Source of the DNA: a virus | Strand: one strand, 5' to 3' | IMG/VR virus record: IMGVR_UViG_3300029983_000007 | Coordinates: 248,001 to 312,000 of that record | Length of the DNA: 64,000 bases | Shown: positions 49,810 to 58,834 of the stretch, piece by piece | Numbering within the stretch: position 1 is the first letter of the stretch | How the letters are laid out: each line of letters starts with the position of its first letter | Program-made: the position numbers and the translations under genes | Notes under the pieces: model-generated | Database searches by the model: none | What the model saw: only the letters and a program-made list of their open reading frames with translations | What the model was told of the DNA's origin: nothing

Positions 49810-50140
49810 TTTTTGATATTTTTTTTATAAAATCACAATATTCTAACCACATCACACTTGAAACATCAGTAGAATATCCTATATCCTTATATGACTTTAT
49901 AAATAATTCTTCAGTTATTTTGTCAGAAATTTCGTTTTTATATATAATATTAGTTGTTAATCTATCAAGATGCTCCCTGGCATATGATAATATTCTTTGT
50001 TTTACGAATTTACTTTTTTGTTCTTGTAATTCTTCTTCTGTTTCTAAAATTTCAGTCTTAGTTGTTTTTGAAGTATGGCCTTCATATGTTTTCATGTCAC
50101 CTCCCCAGTGTTCAATCAACATTTTACCAAATGCACCCAT
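49796..50140 (-). CDS. Hypothetical protein
   Basis: 114 residues, helical, acidic and Lys-rich (ETEEELQEQKSKFVKQRIL). It overlaps the kinase-phosphatase start by 14 bases. Unassigned. Confidence 0.75.
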   Translation of the reverse strand: MGAFGKMLIEHWGGDMKTYEGHTSKTTKTEILETEEELQEQKSKFVKQRILSYAREHLDRLTTNIIYKNEISDKITEELFIKSYKDIGYSTDVSSVMWLEYCDFIKKISKNDKR

Positions 50141-50152
50141 ATTTATTACTAT

Positions 50153-51364
50153 TTAATATCTATAATTATTCCATTTATCATTTTCATCTACAATTTTTCC
50201 ATTGTTATCATAATAATAGTTATTAATAATTACATAAGTAGATAATCCTAATGATACTATAAGTATAATAATAAATAACCAAATTTGCTGTGTTCCACTT
50301 AAATCTACATCAATATAATCAAAATCTTTAAATTGCTTTCTTTGCCAGTATTTTGGTATATTGCTTTCTGTCCAATTTGCTAATTCTTCTAGATTTAATT
50401 TATCTTTACCATTATAGTAACTTCTAAAATTAACTTCAAATGTTGGTTTATCACTCCATGAGAATGCATCTACCCACTGTAGTTTTTTTGATACTGAGTC
50501 CATACCAAAACATAATATGAGTTCATTCTTATTACCACCTAACCAATAGCTTTGTTGTTCTTTTACTATTGAACGAGATTTATTATAATAAAACATTAAA
50601 AATACTCTTATCTGATTTCTTGGACCATAATAGCCATTGATATATTGCCAAGATTTCAATTCTTTTAATGTTGGTTTATAACCTAAAAAAGGAGATTGCT
50701 CAGTTGTACTGCTTCCTGAAAACATACCACTATCACCATCATTATTTGAATATAATTTTGGATAATCATATAATCCATCTATTTTTGCATCCTCTTTAGA
50801 AATTTTTGAAAATCCAAATATAGAATATGAACTATTTATTTTATTCGTGTATGTATGTTCAGTTGTTATTGTTTTTGAACTATAAATATTATTGTCCCAT
50901 TTGATATTATACATATTACCATCATGATTATAAAAATCTCTGTTCATATCTACAAATATTTTTTGAGCATTCCAAGATTTCAACAATCTATAATATTCAT
51001 TTTTTGAGATTTCTTGCTCTTTACCATTTGATAATACTTGTGACCAATGTTCAGGATGATCGTCTCTATGAGAACAATCATATGATTCACTGTGAGATTT
51101 ACCATTACCATCATCTACTGTTCTTGAACAAGTTTCTGTAATCCATTCATCCCAAAATTCATAATAATGTGCCTCAGTAACATAGTTACCAAAATACTCA
51201 GTTGCTTGTGTCTTACTATGAATCATTATAGTACTAATAAGTAAAGTTAGTAATATAGATGGTACAATAACAATGAGATATTCCCACCAAACAACTTTTG
51301 TTCTGAAAAAAATAAAAATTAAGATAGCAATTAAAATTGGAATGAAATAAATGAATGTTGTCAT
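50153..51364 (-). CDS. Membrane protein with large extracytoplasmic loop
   Basis: 403 residues. Two TM segments at the N-terminus (3-21, 28-47) and one near the C-terminus (364-384) enclose about 310 soluble, Tyr/Trp-rich residues. A Cys/His segment (CSRTVDD...CSHRDDHPEHW) lies near residue 80. No family recognised. It may work with the LemA-like and small membrane proteins nearby. Confidence 0.82.
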   Translation of the reverse strand: MTTFIYFIPILIAILIFIFFRTKVVWWEYLIVIVPSILLTLLISTIMIHSKTQATEYFGNYVTEAHYYEFWDEWITETCSRTVDDGNGKSHSESYDCSHRDDHPEHWSQVLSNGKEQEISKNEYYRLLKSWNAQKIFVDMNRDFYNHDGNMYNIKWDNNIYSSKTITTEHTYTNKINSSYSIFGFSKISKEDAKIDGLYDYPKLYSNNDGDSGMFSGSSTTEQSPFLGYKPTLKELKSWQYINGYYGPRNQIRVFLMFYYNKSRSIVKEQQSYWLGGNKNELILCFGMDSVSKKLQWVDAFSWSDKPTFEVNFRSYYNGKDKLNLEELANWTESNIPKYWQRKQFKDFDYIDVDLSGTQQIWLFIIILIVSLGLSTYVIINNYYYDNNGKIVDENDKWNNYRY

Positions 51365-51388
51365 AATTTTAAAATTTTAGTTTTTAAA

Positions 51389-51808
51389 TTAAATATATTT
51401 ATTTTTATGTTCTGAATAATATTTTTTCAATTCTTCAAAAGATTTCATATCTTTGTGAATAACACATCTTTTATAAGATTGTAATTCTGATAAAGAAAAA
51501 TCGGAGAATTCATTATTTGGTATAAATTCATATTCATTATTCTCATTTAATTTCAAATACTTCTCTAAATATTCATCTCCATCCATAAACCAATGATCAA
51601 CAGATGATGAAAAACTAACACTTGAAATATTATATTTTTCTTTTTCTTCTCCATCAAATACAATTTTACAGAAATCGTACCAGTCAATCAAAGGATTACC
51701 AGTATCAAATCTCATTTCTTTCTTATCACCATAATATAGAATAAGAGCCACATATGATGATTGTAATGAATCATCATAATCTACAGTTAAAAATCCAGAG
51801 TTATCCAT
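51389..51808 (-). CDS. Hypothetical acidic protein
   Basis: 139 residues, acidic, beta-rich first half, helical end (MKSFEELKKYYSEHK). A TATCTTTG box lies 25 bases upstream, behind a terminator hairpin. Confidence 0.78.
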   Translation of the reverse strand: MDNSGFLTVDYDDSLQSSYVALILYYGDKKEMRFDTGNPLIDWYDFCKIVFDGEEKEKYNISSVSFSSSVDHWFMDGDEYLEKYLKLNENNEYEFIPNNEFSDFSLSELQSYKRCVIHKDMKSFEELKKYYSEHKNKYI

Positions 51809-51832
51809 ATTGATTGAGTTTTAAATTGTGTA

Positions 51833-51881
51833 CAAAGATAATAAAAAAAAGTCACTTATATACAAATAAGTGACTTTTTTT
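51833..51881 (-). promoter_or_regulatory. Terminator plus host-type promoter
   Basis: A 16-bp stem (AAAAAAAGTCACTTAT and complement, 51844-51881) ends the gene upstream. TTTG inside the loop side (51863-51866) and TATCTTTG (51833-51840) are 22 bases apart and could start the next transcript. Confidence 0.6.
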
Positions 51882-51899
51882 AAATAAATTTAATTTTTA

Positions 51900-52439
51900 T
51901 TATAGAGAAATCTCATTATCATCTACTCGAGTCTTCATTACTTCTTTTGTTACTGAGCAAGAAATTGGAACATATACAAATTGTTTAGAATTTTCTTTTG
52001 TTACAAACCATTTTGCTGGTATTTGAGTTATATATGTATCATAATCACGTTTCATATCAATCATTCTTTTTTGCTGATTAGCGAAGTTTGTACGTTGAAT
52101 TTCAATACTATTCATTAAAGTTACATAGAGAGTATTATCAAATTTAGGATTAGATTCTTGAATCCATTTCATTAATGTACCATCACCTTTTGAATAACGT
52201 CCACCAATCATATCAGTATAAATTTTATCAAAATTGTCTGCATATGCTGCAGGAACTTTTGCTTGATCTTTAAGAATTGTCCACATTTCATTATGAACTG
52301 CTTCAATGTTACCGTTCTGCGCTCCACAAGCTTTGTACTTTTGAATTGCATTGTTATTTACTGATACATAAGTAAAAAATACTGAAATTGCTAACAGTGC
52401 AACAATTCCTACAACAGTGAGAATAATAATTTTTTTCAT
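51900..52439 (-). CDS. LemA-like membrane-anchored protein
   Basis: 179 residues. An N-terminal TM segment (4-24) is followed by a long helical region; NSIEIQRTNFANQQKRMIDMKRDYDTY and AKWFV fit the helical bundle of LemA proteins. LemA function is poorly known; it is a membrane-linked helical protein in many bacteria. The match is by eye and moderate. Confidence 0.7.
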   Translation of the reverse strand: MKKIIILTVVGIVALLAISVFFTYVSVNNNAIQKYKACGAQNGNIEAVHNEMWTILKDQAKVPAAYADNFDKIYTDMIGGRYSKGDGTLMKWIQESNPKFDNTLYVTLMNSIEIQRTNFANQQKRMIDMKRDYDTYITQIPAKWFVTKENSKQFVYVPISCSVTKEVMKTRVDDNEISL

Positions 52440-52615
52440 TTTTTTAAAAAATTTTTAATTGTTTTTATTAATATTTATTTGCATTTAGAATTAAAAAGTT
52501 CTGATATAATTATTTTATTTTACATTTTATTGTTTTTAAATTATATGCAAAGATAATTATAATTATTTATATAAAAAATTATATTTACAATATTTAACAA
52601 AAAATGTTATAATAT

Positions 52616-53293
52616 TTATTTTATAAATCCAAGTAGTTCTATTAAAAATTCATCTTTACCTTTAATTAATTGAATTGTAGATTCTTTTGCAAAATTTCCT
52701 TCATATCCTACGTTATTACGTCCAAAATTTTCATTTTCAATTAATAATGGTAGAATTTCTATTTTAGTTCCAATCCAGAATTCTTTAGTAATTTCAATTT
52801 CATTAAGATATTCTTTAGTTGGAAATTCAGTAGTAGGAATCAACATCTTTCTCAAACTTCTCATTTTAGAATCCCATGATATATCTGCTTTATTATATGT
52901 TATTTTTTTCCATTCATTATTACATTCATTACATTTATTAATTTCAACTGTATCTATACTACCACTAATTGATGAAGAAGATATGAAATTAGGTAAATTT
53001 GTTGATGATGATGAAGCTTCAATATTACCTTTCAATTGACATATTTTATCAACCACTTTATTGGATTTACATTTTGGACATGTTTCATTTTCGTGCTTGA
53101 CTCTTTTATTTTCTTGAATTTCATAATTTGTTTTTTCTTCAAATATTTTATCATTTAAACGCTCACTTTCTATTAAATAAAGTGCATGTAATCTATCATC
53201 TTCAAGTTTTTTAGAAATCTCTTCCTGTTTAACTATATCAGATTTAATTCTATCACGTTCTTTACGTGCACTACTTTTTAAAAAATTCCACAT
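52616..53293 (-). CDS. Coiled-coil zinc-ribbon protein
   Basis: 225 residues. A coiled coil (7-67) precedes CPKCKS and CNECNNEW, two CxxC pairs about 45 residues apart with a Ser-rich loop between, which should bind one zinc. The C-terminal part is unassigned. Confidence 0.82.
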   Translation of the reverse strand: MWNFLKSSARKERDRIKSDIVKQEEISKKLEDDRLHALYLIESERLNDKIFEEKTNYEIQENKRVKHENETCPKCKSNKVVDKICQLKGNIEASSSSTNLPNFISSSSISGSIDTVEINKCNECNNEWKKITYNKADISWDSKMRSLRKMLIPTTEFPTKEYLNEIEITKEFWIGTKIEILPLLIENENFGRNNVGYEGNFAKESTIQLIKGKDEFLIELLGFIK

Positions 53294-53316
53294 AGTATTT
53301 AATTTTTAGGTTATTT

Positions 53317-53946
53317 TTATACATCAAATCCATTTATATGAGTATTATTAATCAAGAAATCATCAATTTTTTTCATATTTTTAAGTGGATAAATTACAAC
53401 ATCATATTCAACTCCAACCACGTTATTCTTTTTTCCTATTTTATATCTTTTATATTGTATTTCAAGTCCTGACATTTCTTTTTCTAAATCTTCTATTGAA
53501 TAATCAGTAGATAAAAAATGAACAACATATAATTTAGAATGATGAAAAGTATCAAATATTTTCTCAAACTTAAATAATACAATCATAACTATTAGCACAA
53601 CTAATAGAACGAATAGAGCTAATGAATAATGTTGATATCCTATGCACATACCTATTGCTGATGCCATCCAAATGATAGCGGCAGAAGTTATACCACGAAC
53701 ATTTCCTCCTTCTTTAAAAACAACCCCAGCACCAATGAAGCCAATTCCTGTTACAATATTTGAAGCTATTCTATCGCCACTAATCAAATTAACTGATAGT
53801 ATAGTAAACAAGCATGAACTAACGCAAATCAATATCATTGTTTTGAAACCTGCAGGTTTACCATGAAATCCTCTTTCTATTCCTAATATAGATCCAGCAG
53901 CTAATGATGCTAATATTTGTATTATATTTTCGTATTCTGGTAGCAT
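53317..53946 (-). CDS. MgtC/SapB-family membrane protein
   Basis: 209 residues. Four to five TM segments with family motifs: LAAGSILGIERGFHGKPAGFK (about 13-34), VTGIGFIGAGVVFKEG (about 65-80) and GITSAAIIWMASAIGMCIG. A soluble C-terminal domain of about 70 residues follows, as in MgtC. Bacterial MgtC inhibits the F-type ATP synthase and aids survival at low magnesium or in macrophages; a phage copy may act on host energy metabolism or ion balance. Confidence 0.92.
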   Translation of the reverse strand: MLPEYENIIQILASLAAGSILGIERGFHGKPAGFKTMILICVSSCLFTILSVNLISGDRIASNIVTGIGFIGAGVVFKEGGNVRGITSAAIIWMASAIGMCIGYQHYSLALFVLLVVLIVMIVLFKFEKIFDTFHHSKLYVVHFLSTDYSIEDLEKEMSGLEIQYKRYKIGKKNNVVGVEYDVVIYPLKNMKKIDDFLINNTHINGFDV

Positions 53947-53949
53947 ATT

Positions 53950-54159
53950 TTATTTTTTTTCTAAAAAATTACAACATTTTTCTTTAGCATCTTTAATATT
54001 ACCTTCTCTTGAACTAAAATATCCTACTGTTGGTATAGCAAAACCGACATATCTTTTACAAAGAGCAGAATGAAAACAAACCGCACCACAATAGTACATT
54101 TTGTTTTCTTTCTTTATATCCTTTTTTTTATTACCAAACAACATTTCAAATAAGTTCAT
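53950..54159 (-). CDS. Small Cys-rich protein
   Basis: 69 residues. After a short hydrophobic, Lys-rich start, MYYCGAVCFHSALCKRYVGF has three Cys and a His; KEKCCNFLEKK ends it. Lies 3 bases before the MgtC-like gene in transcription order. Unassigned. Confidence 0.72.
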   Translation of the reverse strand: MNLFEMLFGNKKKDIKKENKMYYCGAVCFHSALCKRYVGFAIPTVGYFSSREGNIKDAKEKCCNFLEKK

Positions 54160-54183
54160 ATTTTATTGAATTGAATAATACTT

Positions 54184-54345
54184 TTATGATTTAGGCGTAC
54201 ATATTTTATTTTCTACTTCTTTTCTTGATTGAATTGCTTTATAAATAAAATCTGTATTTATAAAATCTGTATTGAACACATCAAATACTTTTTTATAATA
54301 GTCTGATAATAATAATTTATTGTTTTTTTCTTCAGTCTTTTGCAT
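54184..54345 (-). CDS. Very small acidic protein
   Basis: 53 residues (MQKTEEKNNKLLLSDYYKKV...). Codon use is protein-like, and a TAGTTTTG box (minus strand, 54365-54372) stands 19 bases upstream. Unassigned. Confidence 0.6.
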   Translation of the reverse strand: MQKTEEKNNKLLLSDYYKKVFDVFNTDFINTDFIYKAIQSRKEVENKICTPKS

Positions 54346-54428
54346 ATCATTTTTAATTATGATGCAAAACTACTATTTTTTTTACTGTGTTCCAAAAAAT
54401 AAAATACTATTTATATTTTTTTCACAAC

Positions 54429-54953
54429 TTAATTATATTTATTAATGTTTTTTTCAGATATATAATCATAAACATGTCCAATATTTTTCAATTTATATAG
54501 CCAATCATATCCATCAAAGTACATTTTTTCTATTATGACATTCTTTTTATCATAATTGAATTTAACTTCATTACTATATTTTGGATAAGTTTTTGGTTTT
54601 TCAGGTTTGATAATTTCGAAATGGGATTTGATTATTTCATCTGTGACATCATTTGTTTTATATAATTTTTTTATTTTACCTCCTAAAATTTCATAAGGAA
54701 TTTTACATTTCGCATAAAGCTCATTTATATCAAATTTTTCTCCTACAAAAACAGTTTTCCACAAACGTTTATTCCAACCAATGCTATTAGGAGCATCGCT
54801 ATAACAATTAAACTTTGAGTCAATCATTCCTTCAAAATCTTCTGCCCAAAGTTTACTTTTTAATGCATAATCATAAACTATCGCAACTTCTCTGAAATGT
54901 TCAGCAAATTTCTCAATAAAATATATCTTATAATCTACAACTTTGAATTCCAT
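54429..54953 (-). CDS. Hypothetical protein
   Basis: 174 residues, mixed fold with Trp/Tyr-rich segments (SIGWNKRLWKTVFVGEKFD). No domain recognised. A TATTTTTG box (54980-54987 on the minus strand) lies 26 bases upstream. Confidence 0.78.
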   Translation of the reverse strand: MEFKVVDYKIYFIEKFAEHFREVAIVYDYALKSKLWAEDFEGMIDSKFNCYSDAPNSIGWNKRLWKTVFVGEKFDINELYAKCKIPYEILGGKIKKLYKTNDVTDEIIKSHFEIIKPEKPKTYPKYSNEVKFNYDKKNVIIEKMYFDGYDWLYKLKNIGHVYDYISEKNINKYN

Positions 54954-55020
54954 AATTTTACTTTTTTAAATATTGTCCACAAAAATACAACAATTATTTC
55001 AATTGAAGAATTTAATTAAG

Positions 55021-55038
55021 TTTTTTTAATATATAAAG
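55021..55038 (+). promoter_or_regulatory. Candidate phage promoter (T-tract + ATATATA)
   Basis: TTTTTTTAATATATAAAG immediately precedes the start of the array at 55040, leaving almost no leader. Confidence 0.45.
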
Positions 55039-55039
55039 T

Positions 55040-55363
55040 ATGAAATATATAAAGAAATTTGAAAATACTGAAGATAAACCAAAAGTTGGTGATTATGTAT
55101 TGATATCAATTGATAATGATGAAGAAAATGATTTTTACTCTAATAATCCAGGACAAATTATTAAATTTTTTACTCTACAAAAATATAGGTTTACAGTTAT
55201 GATATCATATGGTAAAAACATTCCTGATAACATGAAAAATATATTATTACTTAATAAAAGATGTGGTTATTATAAAATTTTTGACTATGAAGATATCTTC
55301 ATATTTTCTAAAAATAAAGAAGATTTAAAACTAAAAATAGCATCAAATAAATTTAACTTATGA
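55040..55363 (+). CDS. Tagged-array protein, GDYV type
   Basis: N-tag MKYIKKFE, VGDYVLISIDND core, YGKNIPDNMKNIL segment, cap NKEDLKLKI, C-tag NKFNL. Closely related to the gene at 55674. First of eight overlapping members. Confidence 0.88.
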   Translation: MKYIKKFENTEDKPKVGDYVLISIDNDEENDFYSNNPGQIIKFFTLQKYRFTVMISYGKNIPDNMKNILLLNKRCGYYKIFDYEDIFIFSKNKEDLKLKIASNKFNL

Positions 55364-55677
55364 AATATATAAAATCATTTGAAAAAATAAATAATACAAT
55401 TCATTATAAAATTCCAGCATATCCGTTAGAAGTATATTTTATTGCAATAACTAAAATTGGTATGACACAAGATGAAATATCTCATTGGATTAATAATAAA
55501 TACGCTCAATATTGGAATAACTCACATTTTAAATTTATATATTTAAATAACACATACAATGATTATACTAAAAAATATCAATGGAGTTGGACAAATAACA
55601 TAAATAAAGCAAATGAGACTGTAATAGAAATAACTGTTGAAGATTATGAAATTGATGCAAACAAATTTAACATATGA
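55360..55677 (+). CDS. Tagged-array protein, Trp-rich middle
   Basis: N-tag MKYIKSFE, C-tag NKFNI. The segment VYFIAITKIGMTQDEISHWI resembles the middle of the gene at 19868. It sits between two close GDYV paralogues, so it probably entered between them after their duplication. Confidence 0.87.
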   Translation: MKYIKSFEKINNTIHYKIPAYPLEVYFIAITKIGMTQDEISHWINNKYAQYWNNSHFKFIYLNNTYNDYTKKYQWSWTNNINKANETVIEITVEDYEIDANKFNI

Positions 55678-55997
55678 AATACATTAAGAAATTTGAAATG
55701 ATTGAAGATAGCCCAAAAGTTGGAGATTATGTCTTAATGAATATTAGTTATGATAAAAATTCAGATTTTTATCTTAATTATCCAGGTAAAATAATTAAAT
55801 TTTTTACAATAGGAAAATATCGTCAAGGTGTAAATATATCATATGGAGATAATATTCCTGATAATATGACAGAAATATTAGGGTATACAAAAAAACATGG
55901 ATATTATAAAAATTTTCAATATAAAGAGATATATGCATTTTCAAAAAATAAAGAAGATTTAAAAATTAAAATAAGCGCAAATAAATTCAATATATGA
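55674..55997 (+). CDS. Tagged-array protein, GDYV type
   Basis: N-tag MKYIKKFE, VGDYVLMNISYD core, YGDNIPDNMTEIL segment, NKEDLKIKI cap, C-tag NKFNI. Paralogue of 55040 with the same length. Confidence 0.88.
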   Translation: MKYIKKFEMIEDSPKVGDYVLMNISYDKNSDFYLNYPGKIIKFFTIGKYRQGVNISYGDNIPDNMTEILGYTKKHGYYKNFQYKEIYAFSKNKEDLKIKISANKFNI

Positions 55998-56362
55998 AAT
56001 ACTTGAAAAAATTTGAAGATAATATAAATGAGCCTGAAGTTGGAGATTATGTATCTATAATAGGTAAAAAATTTATTAATCATTTAAGAAGATACTATGA
56101 TGATAAAGATATTGTTAATTTGAAAAAATATCTTCTTAATTTTCCTGGAAAAATTCATAGTACCTTTAATGATAAAAGAATAGGTGTGACATATGGTTTT
56201 GATGTTCCAGAAGATGTAAAAAAATTTTTACAATATGATAAACCTTATGGAGGTTACAATAAAATATTTAATTATGAAGATATAAATGCATTTGGAAAAA
56301 CAATAGAAGAATTAAAATATAAAATAGAACTTAAAAATAACATTAACAAATTTAATATATGA
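55994..56362 (+). CDS. Tagged-array protein, GDYV type
   Basis: N-tag MKYLKKFE, VGDYVSIIGKKF core, TYGFDVPEDVKKFL segment, C-tag NKFNI. A more distant relative of 55040 and 55674 with an inserted loop. Confidence 0.88.
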   Translation: MKYLKKFEDNINEPEVGDYVSIIGKKFINHLRRYYDDKDIVNLKKYLLNFPGKIHSTFNDKRIGVTYGFDVPEDVKKFLQYDKPYGGYNKIFNYEDINAFGKTIEELKYKIELKNNINKFNI

Positions 56363-56670
56363 AATACATAAAATCATTCAAAAATAAAAATTTAGAATAT
56401 GAGGTAGGAGATTGTGTTAAAATAAAAATAATTCCTGATTATGTAAGTCATATAGAAAGAATTGAAGATAATTTATTTGTAAAAATAATAGAAATGAATT
56501 TTTTGACGAATCATAATAATAGTGATATTGATAATATATTTATTGTGTTTGAAACATTAATCACTAAACAAAAAATATCTGGTAATATATATTTCATTTC
56601 TAAAAAAATGACTGAATCAGAAATAGATTATTGTAAGATTAAATCAGAAACAAATAAATTCAACTTATGA
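56359..56670 (+). CDS. Tagged-array protein, GDYV-like (GDCV)
   Basis: The N-tag is MKYIKSFK (Glu8 replaced by Lys), with VGDCVKIKII core and C-tag NKFNL. ATGA overlaps on both sides. Confidence 0.87.
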   Translation: MKYIKSFKNKNLEYEVGDCVKIKIIPDYVSHIERIEDNLFVKIIEMNFLTNHNNSDIDNIFIVFETLITKQKISGNIYFISKKMTESEIDYCKIKSETNKFNL

Positions 56671-56960
56671 AATACTTAAAAAAATTTGAAGATATTGAAA
56701 ATACTCCAGAAATTGGTGATTACATTATTCCAAATGTAGAAACATTGAATCATCTTATTGACAATAAAATTAATAATCATGTATATCAAATAATAGGAAC
56801 AAAAGAAAGAAATATGGGTGGTTTTTTATATATCATTAAAGTAAAATTGAATGATAATCAATTAGATGACTGGTATTTATCCAATTATGAAATAATGCAT
56901 TTATCAAAAAACAAAGAAGATTTAGAAGTATTATTACAATCAAATAAATTTAACATATGA
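56667..56960 (+). CDS. Tagged-array protein, GDYI type
   Basis: N-tag MKYLKKFE, IGDYIIPNVE core, NKEDLEVLL cap, C-tag NKFNI. 97 residues. Confidence 0.87.
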   Translation: MKYLKKFEDIENTPEIGDYIIPNVETLNHLIDNKINNHVYQIIGTKERNMGGFLYIIKVKLNDNQLDDWYLSNYEIMHLSKNKEDLEVLLQSNKFNI

Positions 56961-57238
56961 AATATATAAAAACATTTGAAAGAATTAATTATTATATACC
57001 AGAAAAAGGTGATTATGTTATTTGTGGTGGTAATAATACATGGGATAGTAAATTCGCAAAATTTATATCAAACAACATTGGAGTATTAATAAATCATTTA
57101 CCTAATCAATATAGAATAGATTATGATTATATTGATCCATATTCAATATATTTAACAAATAGAAAAGATATATTATATTGGTCAAGTGATAAGAAAGAAT
57201 TAGAAGAAATTCTACAAGCAAACAAATTTAATTTATGA
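56957..57238 (+). CDS. Tagged-array protein, GDYV type
   Basis: N-tag MKYIKTFE, KGDYVICGGNN core, DKKELEEIL cap, C-tag NKFNL. At 93 residues the shortest complete member. Confidence 0.87.
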   Translation: MKYIKTFERINYYIPEKGDYVICGGNNTWDSKFAKFISNNIGVLINHLPNQYRIDYDYIDPYSIYLTNRKDILYWSSDKKELEEILQANKFNL

Positions 57239-57546
57239 AACACATTAAAACATTTGAAAATAATTATGAATATGCAGAAGTTGGAGATTATGTTATTATT
57301 AATGTGAATAATCTAAAATTCAGCAATGATAATATAGGTAATATTTACAAGAAAATGTTAACTGATAATGTATATAAAATAATTGACAGTAAAATAGTAT
57401 CAGGAAACAGACAAATATATCTAATTGATTTATATGACGATGAACATATTAACGGATATTATATTGATAGTAAGAATGTATTAGCATTTGATAAAGATAA
57501 AGAATTTGTTAAATGTAAAAATGATATAAACAAATATAATTTATAA
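57235..57546 (+). CDS. Tagged-array protein, GDYV type
   Basis: N-tag MKHIKTFE, VGDYVIINVNN core, C-tag NKYNL. Last gene of the array; it converges on the minus gene at 57541 with a 6-base overlap. Confidence 0.87.
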   Translation: MKHIKTFENNYEYAEVGDYVIINVNNLKFSNDNIGNIYKKMLTDNVYKIIDSKIVSGNRQIYLIDLYDDEHINGYYIDSKNVLAFDKDKEFVKCKNDINKYNL

Positions 57547-57822
57547 AATATTTAATTTTTCTAACTTCCTCTTTCTTTGAATTGATTTATAATCAAAATG
57601 CTCAATTATTTCTTCTTCAGTTAATAAGGCTAAATTACAATTACGATTAGAATAAATATATATTTCTGATTCTACTGTATAACATTTATATTCAAGGCAA
57701 TAATGTGCATATTTATATTTATTACCTTTTATAAATGTGTGATTTTGAAAACCTAAATCATATTTTGTCCAATCATCTAATGATATTAGAATATCTCCTA
57801 CACTTAAATCAAGCTTATTCAT
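57541..57822 (-). CDS. GDIL-type protein with K-tail
   Basis: 93 residues from MNKLDLSVGDILIS. VGDILISLDDW recalls the GDYV core of the tagged family, and the end RKRKLEKLNIL is a K-tail, so a similar barrel occurs with the other C-terminal motif. I use this start because a TATCTTTG box (57845-57852) lies inside the longer frame. Confidence 0.8.
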   Translation of the reverse strand: MNKLDLSVGDILISLDDWTKYDLGFQNHTFIKGNKYKYAHYCLEYKCYTVESEIYIYSNRNCNLALLTEEEIIEHFDYKSIQRKRKLEKLNIL

Positions 57823-57922
57823 ATCTATTAATTTTATATCAAACAAAGATACAAAATATTTTTGGTTAAATAACATTTTAATAATAAACTTTCATATAAT
57901 TTTTGATACAATAAAATAAACT

Positions 57923-58816
57923 ATGAAAGAATTAGAATTAAAAAAATTAGTACATTCAACTATAGACAACACTATCAAGTATATTTTTTATACTGAAGAT
58001 AAATTGATAGTTGAATTTTCTTATATCAATAAGAATGATGGTAAAAATATTATTTGCTGTCCAGTTTCAACATTTTGTAATATAGGCTGCAAATTTTGTC
58101 ACACAGCAGAATATATTGGTAAAATTAAAAATAGAAACCTAACATCATTAGAGATTTCAAATGGAGTTGATTATATTTATAATGATTTGAAACTATCTGA
58201 AAACCCAAAAACTTTATTGATAAGCTCCATGGGTATTGGTGAAATTGTAACCAATGTTGATGAAGTTGTAGAATCAATGATAAATATTCAAAATACTTAT
58301 CTTAAAGATATATATGTTAGATTTGCATTTGCAACATCTTTACCTGAATCTCACAAAATCGAGTTTTTCAAATTGACAAATAAAATTGCAGAGAATAATT
58401 TACCTGTTAAGTTGCATCTATCATTACATTATACAACAGATGAATTAAGAAGTCAATGGATGCCAATGTCAATGAAAATTGAACCAACTATTGCAGCAGT
58501 TGATTACTATAAAGCAACTACAGGAAATGATGTTGAAATACATTATGCACTAATAGAGAATGTTAATGATAAATCAGAAGATGCTATGAGATTAAGCAAT
58601 CTTATTAAAGGTAAAGGTTATAATGTTAAATTTTTATTCTATAACAAGAAAGATAATATAGACGCTGAACCATCTAACATTTCTAAAATTAGAAACTTTG
58701 TTGATATATTTAGTCTTGTAGGAATAAAACATGAATACTATGTACCTCCTGGACTCACAATTGGAGCATCTTGTGGTCAACTATCTATAAATGAGTATAT
58801 TAAAATAAAAAAATAA
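57923..58816 (+). CDS. RlmN/Cfr-like radical SAM methyltransferase
   Basis: 297 residues. CNIGCKFC (52-59) is the CxxxCxxC iron-sulfur site. The later segment LHLSLHYTTDELRSQWMPM matches the LSLHxxxDELRxxxMP motif of RlmN/Cfr, and GASCGQL (281-287) holds the Cys that carries the methyl group in that family. RlmN makes m2A in 23S rRNA and tRNA; Cfr makes m8A and gives ribosome-drug resistance. The usual N-terminal domain (about 80-90 residues) is missing. It precedes the TnpB gene by 18 bases. Confidence 0.88.
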   Translation: MKELELKKLVHSTIDNTIKYIFYTEDKLIVEFSYINKNDGKNIICCPVSTFCNIGCKFCHTAEYIGKIKNRNLTSLEISNGVDYIYNDLKLSENPKTLLISSMGIGEIVTNVDEVVESMINIQNTYLKDIYVRFAFATSLPESHKIEFFKLTNKIAENNLPVKLHLSLHYTTDELRSQWMPMSMKIEPTIAAVDYYKATTGNDVEIHYALIENVNDKSEDAMRLSNLIKGKGYNVKFLFYNKKDNIDAEPSNISKIRNFVDIFSLVGIKHEYYVPPGLTIGASCGQLSINEYIKIKK

Positions 58817-58834
58817 TAATTAAATAATAATTAA

